Assembly: GCA_958415525.1 (NCBI GenBank)
Contig: CATYZE010000017.1
Coordinates: forward strand, 1 to 51,751
Length of the DNA: 51,751 nt
Reading direction: 5' to 3'
Source of the DNA: an uncultured Collinsella sp.
Lineage (GTDB): Bacteria > Actinomycetota > Coriobacteriia > Coriobacteriales > Coriobacteriaceae
A program made the translations under genes and the position numbers. Within the stretch, counting starts at the first letter, position 1. Each line of letters opens with the position of its first letter. Of this stretch, positions 1 through 8,374 are shown in pieces. The notes under the pieces are model-generated. The model ran no database searches. It saw only the letters and a program-made list of their open reading frames with translations, and was not told the origin of the DNA.

Positions 1-14
1 GCGGGTGGTTTAAA

Positions 15-35
15 GCTGGCCGCTGCGCGGCCAGC
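15..35. other. Short perfect hairpin at the window edge
   Basis: A 9-bp perfect inverted repeat (GCTGGCCGC / GCGGCCAGC) with a 3-nt loop. No T-run follows on either strand within a few bases. It could be the terminator or a regulatory hairpin of a gene left of the window, but nothing decides this. Confidence 0.4.
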
Positions 36-52
36 AGACTAAAGTCTTGAAA

Positions 53-90
53 AAAGAAAGGGGCTCCGTACAGATACGTGCGGAGCCCCT
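53..90 (-). terminator. Rho-independent terminator of the alcohol dehydrogenase gene
   Basis: Reading the minus strand, a stem GGGGCTCCG / CGGAGCCCC (60-89) is followed by a run of T (complement of the A-rich stretch 50-59). It starts about 20 bp after the dehydrogenase stop codon, as expected for an intrinsic terminator. Confidence 0.85.
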
Positions 91-111
91 CGTTACGATA
101 ACAAGAGTCGA

Positions 112-1335
112 TTAGAAATCGATGTCGGTGTCGTAGTAGCAGGCCTTGAGAATCTTCTCAAAGTCGGCAGCCTTGGTCTCACGCGGGTTCTCGGGCGTGC
201 AGGCGTCCTGCTCGGCGTTCGCGGCGATCTCGGGGAGCTTCGCGAGGAACTCCTCCTCGGAAACCATCTGCGGGTTCTCGGCGTCGACCTTCACGCCACC
301 ATTCGCGTAATCCTTGATGGACTGCGGAATGTTGAGCTGGTCGTTGAGGTCGCGAATCTTCTGGACGAGCGCGGCGATGAGCTCCTCGTTGGTCTCGCCG
401 GGAAGGTGCAGGATCTCCTTGGCCACGTAAGCATAACGCTCGGCAGCACGGGGATCCTTGGAGTTCCACTGGATGACCTTGCCCAGGTACATGGCGTTAG
501 CAGCACCGTGGATGATGTGGCCGTTCTCGAAGGCAGCACCGGTCTTGTGAGCCATGGAGTGAACGATGCCGAGCAGGCCCGAGGAGAAGGCGATACCGGC
601 GATGCACTGAGCCTCATGCATGTGTTGACGGGCCTCATGGTCGCCAGCATAGGACTTGGGCAGCCACTCGACGATCTCGCGGATGCCGTGCAGAGCGTTG
701 GCGTCGGTGAACATAGAGGCGCAGGTGGAAACGTAGGCCTCCATGCAGTGGGTCAGAGCATCCATGCCGGTGTGAGCGCACAGCTTGGCGGGCATGGTGT
801 AGGTGAGCTCGGGGTCGACGATGGCGACATCAGGGGTGATGTTGAAGTCGGCCAGCGGGTACTTGATGCCCTTGGCGTAGTCGGTGATGACGGAGAAGGC
901 AGTGACCTCGGTAGCAGTACCGGAGGTAGAAGAGATGGCGCAGAAGTGAGCCTTCTGACGCAGCTCGGGGAAGCTGAACGGCTGGATAATGTTGTCGAAG
1001 GACTCCTCGGGATACTCGTAGAAGACCCACATGGCCTTAGCAGCATCGATGGGCGAACCGCCACCGATAGCAACGATCCAGTCGGGCTCGAAGTCGCGCA
1101 TAGCGGCTGCGCCCTTCATGACGGTCTCGATGGAGGGATCGGACTCGACGCCCTCGAACAGCTTGACCTCGAAGCCGCCCTCTTTGAGGTCGGCCTCAAC
1201 GTCCTGCAGGAACCCGCCGCGGCGCATAGAGCTGCCGCCAGAAACGATGATGGCCTTCTTGCCCTTGAGGTTCTTCACCTCGTGGCGAGCGCCCTCACCA
1301 AAGTACAGATCGCGAGGATTGGTAAAACGTCCCAT
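112..1335 (-). CDS. Iron-containing alcohol dehydrogenase
   Basis: A 407-residue group III (Fe-dependent) NAD(P)H alcohol dehydrogenase, probably cytosolic, for fermentative reduction of aldehydes to alcohols. Visible family features: the N-terminal FGEGARHEV segment, the nucleotide-binding GGGSPIDAAKAMW stretch, GTATEVTAFSVITD, and the metal-ligand region containing HTGMDALTHCMEAYVS and the later HSMAHKTGAAF and HGAANA histidines. The frame stays open upstream to 1386, but the ATG at 1335 has an AGGAGG six bases upstream and gives the usual family N-terminus, so I use it. It is monocistronic, ending in a strong terminator. The exact substrate (ethanol, butanol, propanediol) cannot be told from sequence. 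Confidence 0.93.
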   Translation of the reverse strand: MGRFTNPRDLYFGEGARHEVKNLKGKKAIIVSGGSSMRRGGFLQDVEADLKEGGFEVKLFEGVESDPSIETVMKGAAAMRDFEPDWIVAIGGGSPIDAAKAMWVFYEYPEESFDNIIQPFSFPELRQKAHFCAISSTSGTATEVTAFSVITDYAKGIKYPLADFNITPDVAIVDPELTYTMPAKLCAHTGMDALTHCMEAYVSTCASMFTDANALHGIREIVEWLPKSYAGDHEARQHMHEAQCIAGIAFSSGLLGIVHSMAHKTGAAFENGHIIHGAANAMYLGKVIQWNSKDPRAAERYAYVAKEILHLPGETNEELIAALVQKIRDLNDQLNIPQSIKDYANGGVKVDAENPQMVSEEEFLAKLPEIAANAEQDACTPENPRETKAADFEKILKACYYDTDIDF

Positions 1336-1846
1336 ACTGTGCCTCCTAAACAAGCCCCTCTTAGACTTGCGTATATAACGGAGCACCCGATTGGCTCCGT
1401 TAGGACCGTTTTGCGCGTTGCCGGCGATGACAACGCACGACGTCTGAACGTCTCAACGCTCAGACAAACACTATTTTACCGTTCTGGTTGGTCAGTTATT
1501 CACCTAAAGCCGACAATGATGAAACGTTTTTTCTATCCCTGAAGACCCTTATGGGGCATTCATACTCCCAAGCTGGGCAAACGTTTTATCAAGGTTGACC
1601 ACATATCCCGGGCAGGGCTGTGCCCCTCCAAAATGCGCCCCGTTCGCCGCCAAAAATCGACCGTTTGCGGCACCGTGATACCACTCGGCCGTCCAAGGTG
1701 CCGACATTTGTGCGACATCCGTCTGACATCCGTCTTCGTGGTGCAAAGGTGCATGTCCAAGTGCGGCACCCCCGGTGTGCCACATGCGGGTAAACTAGAA
1801 CCTTATATAGAGAGATTTGAACCCTAACCGCAGCAAAGGAGGCCCC
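1336..1846. other. 510-bp divergent intergenic region
   Basis: Separates the leftward dehydrogenase from the rightward helical-repeat genes and should hold both promoters. The only clear structure is an 8-bp inverted repeat AACGGAGC / GCTCCGTT (1377-1401), 42 bp upstream of the dehydrogenase ATG, which could be an operator or a leader hairpin. Open frames crossing the gap (for example 1589-2500 minus, 1633-1827 plus) lack coding character. No RNA gene recognised. Confidence 0.5.
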
Positions 1847-2923
1847 ATGGCATTCGATCCCATTCAAGAGGATTGCCATCGCCTCGTTCTTGAGGCCTTG
1901 CGCCGCGACAATATCCCGCTCACCGACGGTGCCGCCGTAGAGCGTCTGATGGAACAATTCACCCGCAACCCCGCACCGCTCATCGTGCACGACCGCGACC
2001 GCGCCGGGCACCTCATTGCCAAGGTGGTCGAGGCTGTCGACTACCGCATTCCCTTTATCCCTGACGATACCCAGGCAGAGCAAGAAGAGACCGCTGCCGA
2101 GAACATGCTTCGCGAGGCAACCGAGCTCGATCCGACCAACTGGGACGCTCAGCGCATGCTGACCGCCCTCACCGCCAACTCCAACGAGGAGTACGTACAG
2201 TACTTGGTATCCAAGCGCGATGAAGTCGAGCACGACCTGGCACTCAAGATTGCCTCGGCGCAGGACCCCTACGAGCGCGAGGCCGCGGGCGACCTTATGC
2301 GCCGCCCCTACCTGCGCTGGCTTGCCGCCCTTGCGTCGCGTGCCCTCATTAGCGGCCGCTATCGCATGTCGCTCGAAGCCGCAAACCGCAGCCTCGACTT
2401 TGCCCCCAACGATCCGGCCGGCGTCCGCCACACCGCGATGCTCGCCATGGCAAAGCTCGAATACCCCGCCGAGGAGCTCAAACGCTTTCGCTCTGCCCAC
2501 TCCGTCCCCTATCTTGCCAACACGCCGCTGCGCCGTCGTCCCAAGGACGCGGAGCGCGACTTGGACCCGTGGACGCTCATCGCGCTGATGAGCGCTGCCT
2601 GGCGAGAGCTAGACTACGAGAGCGCCGAGCACTACTTGTGCATCCTCGCACGCTCGTGCCCGCACGCAGCCGAGGCACTCTACTTCCAAACCGAGTTTCC
2701 CGATGGCGTCTATGCCCGCGTCAACGTAGGTGTGGGCTCCACCGACGAGCTTGTCCTTGCGCTGTCCGAGGCGACGCCGGTACTGCAGGAGGGCCTGGGC
2801 GCCCCCGACAACGCCAGCTTTGCCGCCTGGGTCGCCACCAACGATATCGTGCGTTCCCAGATCGACGAGCGCATCCTGCGGGCGGCCGAGCAGGGCTTGC
2901 CGTTTAAGGGAGGAGACCTCTAA
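1847..2923 (+). CDS. Helical-repeat (TPR-like) protein of unknown function, paralogue A
   Basis: 358 residues, soluble, rich in Ala and Leu, with helix pairs in the middle and C-terminal thirds that look TPR-like (for example RWLAALASRALISGRYRMSL followed by AANRSLDFAPNDP). No catalytic motif, signal peptide or membrane segment seen. The frame is open to a TTG at 1817, but the ATG at 1847 is preceded by AAAGGAGG and is preferred. The stop overlaps the next ATG by one base (TAATG), so the two genes are translationally coupled. The neighbour has the same order of segments (see that entry), so this looks like an old tandem duplication. I do not recognise a function; a scaffold or protein-interaction role is only a guess from the fold. 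Confidence 0.75.
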   Translation: MAFDPIQEDCHRLVLEALRRDNIPLTDGAAVERLMEQFTRNPAPLIVHDRDRAGHLIAKVVEAVDYRIPFIPDDTQAEQEETAAENMLREATELDPTNWDAQRMLTALTANSNEEYVQYLVSKRDEVEHDLALKIASAQDPYEREAAGDLMRRPYLRWLAALASRALISGRYRMSLEAANRSLDFAPNDPAGVRHTAMLAMAKLEYPAEELKRFRSAHSVPYLANTPLRRRPKDAERDLDPWTLIALMSAAWRELDYESAEHYLCILARSCPHAAEALYFQTEFPDGVYARVNVGVGSTDELVLALSEATPVLQEGLGAPDNASFAAWVATNDIVRSQIDERILRAAEQGLPFKGGDL

Positions 2924-3966
2924 TGGATCCGAGCGTCTACATCCCCGCCTACCTGGAGCGCGCCTACGTTGAGTCGCACCCCGAGCTCACTGATGCAGCA
3001 CGCGAGCTTGTCCATAACGACATCAGTGCGAATCCTCACAAGTACGCGCAGTCCGAGCATGCCCAGGCGCTGCTGTCCTATGCCGGTGTTCATCGCCACC
3101 TGCTCGACGAGCTCCATCGCATTGAGGACATGGGCAGCGACGAGGAGTTCGAACAGACGCGCAACCGCCTGTTCGACGATATGCGTGATGAGCTGCTCAA
3201 GATCGTCCGCATCGATGCGCTGGCCGTCGATGCCCAGCTGCTCGCCATCATCCTAGCGGACACGCCCGTCGACGCCTGCCTGGGCGACCTGATGAAGCTC
3301 GAGGCGAGCACGGCCGACTACCTGCAACAGAGCGTGCCCGGGTTTGATATGGAGGCCCCGCACTACTGGGCCAATAATGTTTTGGCCGACGGTGTCACCG
3401 CAGCGGACCTTACTGTGAGCGAGCCGGCCCTTATCGGGTGGCTCCACACGCTCGAGGCCATCTCGCAGCTGTGCATGGCGAGCGCCCGCTACCGCGCTGC
3501 TGCCAACTATGCTCGCCGTGTTCTTAAGGCGGAAGGCTATCCCACCCGAGCCGCCGGCACCGTGCTGCTCGCCCTCGCCCGCCTGGAAGACCAGGACGGC
3601 TTTTTTGCCCTGGCCCACCAGCTCGAGGAGCAGATGGGGGCAGACGCACTCGAAAACTCTCCTTGGTACCTGCTCGCCCGCACGATCCTCTTGTTCAAAA
3701 CGAACAAGATGCGTCCGGCGGTGCGTGCGCTGCGTGAGTTCGCTAACCGTTGCGAGGGTGGCGCGTTCTTCTTGCTGAACCCCATGTACCAGACGCCGTA
3801 TCTTCCCTGCCGACCCGAGCCGCGCGACCCCTGGGACCTTTCGCACCAGGCAGTTTGGGAGGCCGACGGCATTATCTCGGACACCCCCGACTTTGCCCCC
3901 TGGGCCAACGCCTGCGAAGATGTATCGCAGCTCGCCCAGGAATTTGCGCGCCGCTACGGCTTTTAG
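2923..3966 (+). CDS. Helical-repeat (TPR-like) protein of unknown function, paralogue B
   Basis: 347 residues, soluble. It parallels the upstream gene: LEAISQLCMASARYRAAANY corresponds to LAALASRALISGRYRMSLEA there; PWYLLARTILLFKTNKMRPA corresponds to PWTLIALMSAAWRELDYESA; both end with a Trp-containing acidic segment (DFAPWANACEDV versus NASFAAWVATND). The ATG lies inside the upstream stop, so expression is coupled. MurT-GatD follows after a 45-bp gap on the same strand, making a three-gene operon plausible. No enzyme motif is visible and I do not recognise the family. Confidence 0.75.
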   Translation: MDPSVYIPAYLERAYVESHPELTDAARELVHNDISANPHKYAQSEHAQALLSYAGVHRHLLDELHRIEDMGSDEEFEQTRNRLFDDMRDELLKIVRIDALAVDAQLLAIILADTPVDACLGDLMKLEASTADYLQQSVPGFDMEAPHYWANNVLADGVTAADLTVSEPALIGWLHTLEAISQLCMASARYRAAANYARRVLKAEGYPTRAAGTVLLALARLEDQDGFFALAHQLEEQMGADALENSPWYLLARTILLFKTNKMRPAVRALREFANRCEGGAFFLLNPMYQTPYLPCRPEPRDPWDLSHQAVWEADGIISDTPDFAPWANACEDVSQLAQEFARRYGF

Positions 3967-4011
3967 CGACGCGATCGCCCCGACCATGTCATTCACGTTA
4001 GGAACGACTTC

Positions 4012-6189
4012 ATGAACCTCCGCTCATCTCTTGCCTGCACCTCGAGCGATATCGCTCGCTGGGGACTGCGCTCTATCCTTAAGCGCCAGGGCGGCGTACT
4101 CCCCGGCCGCATCGCCATGAAGATCGACCCCGAGTTGCTGAGCGACCTCGCCGACCTTGTCGACCGCAGCGTGGTGATTACCGGTACTAACGGCAAGACC
4201 ACCACCTCCAACCTCATCGCTGACGCCGTTGCTGCCAGCGGCGCTACCGTGGTGTGCAACCGTGCCGGCAACAATATGGAGCCTGGTGTGGTGGGTGCTC
4301 TGCTCGAGGCCCGCGGCGGCCTTAAGCACACCAGCAGCGGCAAGCGCGTGGGCGTTTTTGAGTGCGACGAGCTCTACACCGTACGCGTTCTGCCCAAGCT
4401 CAAACCGACGTACTTTGTGCTGCTCAACCTGTTCCGCGACCAGCTAGACCGCTACGGCGAGATCGACCATACCCAAGATGTCATCGCCCATGCTTTGGAG
4501 CTCTCGCCGGCAACGACGCTCATCTACAACGCCGACGACCCGCTGTGCGCCTCGATTGCCACGCGCGTTCCCAACGCGAGCATCGCCTTTGGTATCGACG
4601 GCGCCACCAACACCGAGTCCGACCGTATTAGCGACTCGCGTTTTTGCTCGCAGTGCAATGCGCCGCTGGAGTACGACTACGTGCAATACGGCCAGCTCGG
4701 AGCCTACCATTGCCCCTCGTGCGGCTGGGCGCGCCCCGCGCTCGTCCGTCGCGTGATGGGCGTGGAGCTCGGCTGCGATGGCTACAGTTTTGACCTAGTG
4801 TTTGGAGCCGCGGCAAACGCGCCCGCCGCGCACATCTCTACGCGCTACAATGGCCTGTACATGGTCTATAACGTCGCCGCCGCCTTCTTTGCGGCGCACG
4901 AGCTGGGCGTGGACGCGGCGCACCTGCAGCCCACGCTTAATGCCTATGTGCCCGCCGGCGGACGCATGGGCCGCTGGGATATTGCCGGCCGCACCGTCGA
5001 GGCCAACCTGGCCAAGAATCCCGTGGGCTTCGATCGCCAGATCCAGTCCATTAAAACGGCAGGTGGCAGGCTCTGCGCCTTCTTCCTAAACGATAACGAT
5101 GCCGACGGCCACGATGTCTCGTGGATCTACGATGTCGACTTCGAGCGCATCGCCGACACGCCGGATCTTGTCGCCTTTGCCGGAGGCACGCGTGCGCACG
5201 ACATGCAGGTACGCCTCAAGTACGCCGGCATCGATGCCGCGATTATCTCGGACGTCGCGCAGGCGATCGGCGCCGTGGCAGACGAGGCCGCCGATGACAC
5301 CTTCTACGCCGTCGCCAACTACACGGCCTTCCCGCCGCTGGTCAAGGAACTCGACGGGCTTAAAGACGACGATGCAAGCTCGATTGTCTCCCACGCCATA
5401 ACGCGCGCCGATGGTAGCGCTGTCCCCACCGATATTGCGCCGGTCGAGCTTTCGCGCCCCCTGCGTATCGTCTACCTGTACCCCGATGCCCTCAACCTCT
5501 ATGCCGACGGCGGCAACGTTATCGCCCTCGAGCGCCGCTGCGCCTGGCGTGGCATTCCCGCGCGTGTAGACGAGGTCCGTATGGGCGAAACGCTTGATTT
5601 GACCGATGCCGATATCGTCATGATGGGTGGCGGCTCCGACCGCGACCAGCTAGCCGTGGCACACGAGCTGCTCGCCCAAAAAGACAAGGTCGCGGCCTAT
5701 GTTGAGGATGGCGGCTCGCTGCTTGCCATCTGTGGCGGCTATCAGCTGCTCGGCCGTTCGTACTATATGGGCGAGGATCGCATCGAGGGTCTGGGGGTCA
5801 TTGCCGCCGAAACCGTACGCGGCTCCGACCGCCTGATCGGCAACGTCGCCGTCAAGACCGACCTGGCACCCGAGCCCTTTGTCGGATTCGAGAACCACGG
5901 CGGCCGCACGCTTTTGGACGTCGATGCCACGCCGCTCGGAACGTCCGTCGTCGCGGGCACCGGCAACAACGGCGACGATGGCTTTGAGGGTCTGATCTAC
6001 AGGGGAGTCATCGGCACGTACCTGCACGGACCAGCGCTGCCCAAAAACCCCGAACTTGCCGACTGGCTCATCGCCCACGCCCTTGAGCGCCGTGGCGACG
6101 CACAGGCCGCCGCCCTGCTGCCGCTCAAACCCCTCGACGACACCTACGAGCACGCCGCCCACGACGCCGCGATGAAGCTCCTCCCCTAA
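4012..6189 (+). CDS. murT/gatD: MurT-GatD fusion: lipid II isoglutaminyl synthase
   Basis: One 725-residue chain holding both subunits of the enzyme that amidates the alpha-carboxyl of D-Glu in lipid II to D-isoglutamine. Residues about 20-330 are the Mur-ligase-like MurT part, with the ATP loop GTNGKTTT (58-65) and a four-Cys zinc ribbon (C212, C215, C234, C237). Residues about 330-450 are the MurT C-terminal domain with the conserved FFLNDNDADGHDVSWIYDVD segment. After a linker (450-483), residues 484-725 are a GatD class I glutamine amidotransferase with nucleophile C574 in LAICGGYQLLG and H672 in IGTYLHGP. In well-studied Firmicutes these are two genes; here there is no stop or frameshift between them. 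The ATG follows AGGAACGACTTC, a modest ribosome site. All key residues are present, so it should be active at the cytoplasmic face of the membrane. Confidence 0.93.
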   Translation: MNLRSSLACTSSDIARWGLRSILKRQGGVLPGRIAMKIDPELLSDLADLVDRSVVITGTNGKTTTSNLIADAVAASGATVVCNRAGNNMEPGVVGALLEARGGLKHTSSGKRVGVFECDELYTVRVLPKLKPTYFVLLNLFRDQLDRYGEIDHTQDVIAHALELSPATTLIYNADDPLCASIATRVPNASIAFGIDGATNTESDRISDSRFCSQCNAPLEYDYVQYGQLGAYHCPSCGWARPALVRRVMGVELGCDGYSFDLVFGAAANAPAAHISTRYNGLYMVYNVAAAFFAAHELGVDAAHLQPTLNAYVPAGGRMGRWDIAGRTVEANLAKNPVGFDRQIQSIKTAGGRLCAFFLNDNDADGHDVSWIYDVDFERIADTPDLVAFAGGTRAHDMQVRLKYAGIDAAIISDVAQAIGAVADEAADDTFYAVANYTAFPPLVKELDGLKDDDASSIVSHAITRADGSAVPTDIAPVELSRPLRIVYLYPDALNLYADGGNVIALERRCAWRGIPARVDEVRMGETLDLTDADIVMMGGGSDRDQLAVAHELLAQKDKVAAYVEDGGSLLAICGGYQLLGRSYYMGEDRIEGLGVIAAETVRGSDRLIGNVAVKTDLAPEPFVGFENHGGRTLLDVDATPLGTSVVAGTGNNGDDGFEGLIYRGVIGTYLHGPALPKNPELADWLIAHALERRGDAQAAALLPLKPLDDTYEHAAHDAAMKLLP

Positions 6190-6193
6190 CGCC

Positions 6194-6233
6194 CCACCAC
6201 CACAAAGGGGACAGGCACCTTTGTGGTGGTTTT
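6194..6233 (+). terminator. Rho-independent terminator after murT-gatD
   Basis: Perfect 12-bp stem CCACCACAAAGG (6197-6208) / CCTTTGTGGTGG (6218-6229), then TTTT. The loop contains GGGGACAGGCA. It starts 8 bp after the fusion gene stop codon. Confidence 0.85.
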
Positions 6234-6252
6234 GATCTGCCACGTTTGTTTG

Positions 6253-6387
6253 TCTCGATCTGTAACATCTAGGCCGTTGAAAGTCGTCTTACTGTTACAG
6301 ATTGAGATGTTCGTCCCGACGCCCGCCGTCTGTCTCGATCTGTAACAGATAGAGCCGATTTGCCCGCCCAGATGTTACAGATTGAGA
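6253..6387. repeat. Two copies of a 55-bp hairpin repeat with 80-bp period
   Basis: Each unit has left arm TCTCGATCTGTAACA and right arm TGTTACAGATTGAGA. Copy 1 spans 6253-6307 and copy 2 spans 6333-6387; both have exactly 25 nt between the arms and start 80 bp apart. The arms pair completely as RNA, with one G-U pair. The loops differ in sequence, so the arms are what is conserved. Non-coding, lying between the murT-gatD terminator and tRNA-Glu. Confidence 0.8.
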
Positions 6388-6487
6388 TATTTGAAAATCG
6401 GAATAAAAGCCTACTCCTGTGTGGTGGTTTTCCAGTTTGCCAACGATATACGCGCCGGCAAAAAAGTCTGCTATACTCTTTCCCGCT

Positions 6488-6564
6488 GTCCCCATCGTCT
6501 AGCGGCCAAGGACGCCACCCTTTCAAGGTGGATATCGCGGGTTCGAATCCCGCTGGGGGCACCA
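6488..6564 (+). tRNA. tRNA-Glu(UUC): tRNA-Glu (anticodon TTC)
   Basis: Cloverleaf seen directly: acceptor GTCCCCA (6488-6494) pairs with TGGGGGC (6554-6560) with one G-T pair; anticodon stem CCACC / GGTGG encloses loop CTTTCAA, giving anticodon TTC; the T arm reads GCGGGTTCGAATCCCGC. Discriminator A and an encoded CCA end at 6564. An intrinsic terminator follows 12 bp later, so it is a single-tRNA transcript. Confidence 0.97.
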
Positions 6565-6575
6565 CAGAATCTGAG

Positions 6576-6607
6576 AAGCCCGTTACCAATTCGGTGGCGG
6601 GCTTTTT
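6576..6607 (+). terminator. Rho-independent terminator after tRNA-Glu
   Basis: Stem AAGCCCG (then TTACC) pairs with GGTGG then CGGGCTT around an AATTC loop, followed by TTT. Confidence 0.8.
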
Positions 6608-6730
6608 GCTGCCCATACGCCGGGATTCGAACCCAACAGAGTGCGGAGCCGAGGAAACGCATTTACGCTTCGACCCTAACAAGTGATTGACTTAGTCCCT
6701 AGCAATACGATATCTGAGACGTCCGCATCG

Positions 6731-6762
6731 AAAAACATTGCCTGGAGACAGCTCCGTCTCCA
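6731..6762 (-). terminator. Possible terminator of the serine hydrolase gene
   Basis: Minus-strand hairpin TGGAGAC / GTCTCCA (6743-6762) with a run of five T (complement of 6731-6735) seven bases later. The spacer makes it a weak candidate, but it is the only hairpin within 100 bp after the stop at 6812. Confidence 0.4.
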
Positions 6763-6811
6763 TTTGCCGTGATGTTGGCAAGCTTTCTCATCAATCGCAC
6801 GTCTTGAAAAA

Positions 6812-8254
6812 TTACCCCAACTTCAAAATCGCTGTGAGTTCCGAGGGTGCCGGAAAACAGCACATTCCCTCAACTCGCACCCTGCACACGGCATAAATGC
6901 CTCCGATCTGCACATCGATAAAACAGCGCCGTGTGTAGTCCAGTTCCCTGGTCTCGATTTGTAAACTTGTTGGCGAAGTCCAGGCATACGCTGCAAACAG
7001 CTTGCGAACATCCCATGCGGGGGCATCGTCTCTCTCAGCTTCATGAGTTACAAAAGGAAAGAGGTCTCCGACTCCGAGCCCATCGCCCGATTTACAAACC
7101 CAAGACTTGTAGCCGGCCCTCACGCCGTACTCACGACCATCGCGCAACAGAGACAAATCCAGCTCATTCTCATGAAATCGAATATCGATCTCTTCAAAAT
7201 CCCCGAAAATGCAATGATGAATGCCCTCGAGACGTAATGAGCTCAAACGTCCGCCAGAAGCCAACCCAACTGGCACGGGAATGCTATCGAAGTCACGTTC
7301 GGAAGCCACCGTTTCCCGAACACTAGACTCTTTGAACAATACCTCATACAGCGGATCAAGCAACGCCTTACTTCCTGTCGTGGAACTCGAGCAGGCGATG
7401 ACAAGGCCATCTGTGGGCCGTATGTAGCACAGCTGCCCAAAAAGGCCAGAGCATCTGAACCCGCCACGCCGGCACATCCAGAACTGGTATCCATAGCCAT
7501 TGCTGTCTTCAGTCGCCTCAGACGGATAAAAGGGGCTCGTTTCCATCTGAATCTTCGTCGCCTCGGCAACCCATTCCGCGGGAATGATCCGTTCCCCACG
7601 CCACTTGCCGCCATCTAGCAAACATTGACCAAACTTAGCCAAATCCGGTGTCGAAAGGTGAAGACCAAAACCTCCGGTCGTATGACCGGCTTGATCCTCT
7701 TCCCACCACCAGTTTCTAATGCCTAACGGCGTAAACAAACGTTCGGCGAGATAATCGGATTCTTTCGTTCCACTTATGCGTTGCACGAGCATGCTCAATA
7801 AATGTGAACACAGCGAATCGTAGTGAAAGACCTCGCCCGGCTTCCAGTCAAACTCACGATGAAGAACCTCATGTGCCCAGTCGTCTCCCGCGCCAATATA
7901 CGAAAGGTCACTCTCCTGCCCCATCGTCATAGTCAGCAAATTGCGAACTGTCACATTGCGAAAGCGCTCATCCGCAATCTCGCCTTCATATTCCGGGAAG
8001 TATGAAATCCAGCGATCGGCCAGCGACAGCCGTCCTTCATTCACCAACATCCCAACAGCAACCGAGGTGAAGGACTTAGTCACAGAATAGAGCGGGTGAA
8101 CGTGTTCGAGGGAGAACGGCGCAGCCGCATGCTCGAAGACGACTTCACCATCTTGTCGGACCACGACTGAGCGGACTTCCACACCTGCGGACCTCCACGC
8201 CGCAAGGCACGCCTCGCCCATCTTATTGTCAAAGATAATATTAGGCACCCTCAA
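6812..8254 (-). CDS. Serine beta-lactamase-like hydrolase (class C / DD-peptidase family)
   Basis: About 480 residues in the beta-lactamase/penicillin-binding-protein-like superfamily. The SxxK tetrad reads SVTK (S57, K60 in this numbering) and the second motif is HYDS (Y145) in the YxN position; the HTTGG stretch further on may be the KTG-like element. A roughly 120-residue C-terminal extension follows. No signal peptide or membrane segment is visible, so it is probably cytosolic and more likely an esterase or peptidase than a resistance enzyme. The start is uncertain: the frame opens at TTG 8311, but that lies inside a hairpin; TTG 8254 has GAGAGG six bases upstream and is preferred; ATG 8221 is the next option. 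The alpha-glucoside genes lie upstream on the same strand but a hairpin separates them. Confidence 0.8.
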   Translation of the reverse strand: MRVPNIIFDNKMGEACLAAWRSAGVEVRSVVVRQDGEVVFEHAAAPFSLEHVHPLYSVTKSFTSVAVGMLVNEGRLSLADRWISYFPEYEGEIADERFRNVTVRNLLTMTMGQESDLSYIGAGDDWAHEVLHREFDWKPGEVFHYDSLCSHLLSMLVQRISGTKESDYLAERLFTPLGIRNWWWEEDQAGHTTGGFGLHLSTPDLAKFGQCLLDGGKWRGERIIPAEWVAEATKIQMETSPFYPSEATEDSNGYGYQFWMCRRGGFRCSGLFGQLCYIRPTDGLVIACSSSTTGSKALLDPLYEVLFKESSVRETVASERDFDSIPVPVGLASGGRLSSLRLEGIHHCIFGDFEEIDIRFHENELDLSLLRDGREYGVRAGYKSWVCKSGDGLGVGDLFPFVTHEAERDDAPAWDVRKLFAAYAWTSPTSLQIETRELDYTRRCFIDVQIGGIYAVCRVRVEGMCCFPAPSELTAILKLG

Positions 8255-8284
8255 CCACTGCCTCTCGAACGAAATCAGTACAAG

Positions 8285-8323
8285 ACGAGGTCGCCCTCGA
8301 CGCTTATCCAAGGACGACCTCGT
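8285..8323 (-). terminator. Hairpin between the PTS gene and the hydrolase
   Basis: Perfect 9-bp stem ACGAGGTCG / CGACCTCGT with a 21-nt loop, placed 50 bp after the PTS stop. On the minus strand it is followed by CTTGTACTGATTTCG, only moderately T-rich; on the plus strand by TTAATT. Probably an attenuator or terminator for the alpha-glucoside operon. Confidence 0.5.
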
Positions 8324-8374
8324 TTAATTGCTGGCGCGCGGGGAAATACTTGTCCCGCAGCTCCACTTCTTTGG

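Noticed and set aside
406..1542. 378-codon plus-strand frame opposite the alcohol dehydrogenase
   Set aside because: Antisense-type composition; the dehydrogenase has all family motifs, a good ribosome site and terminator.
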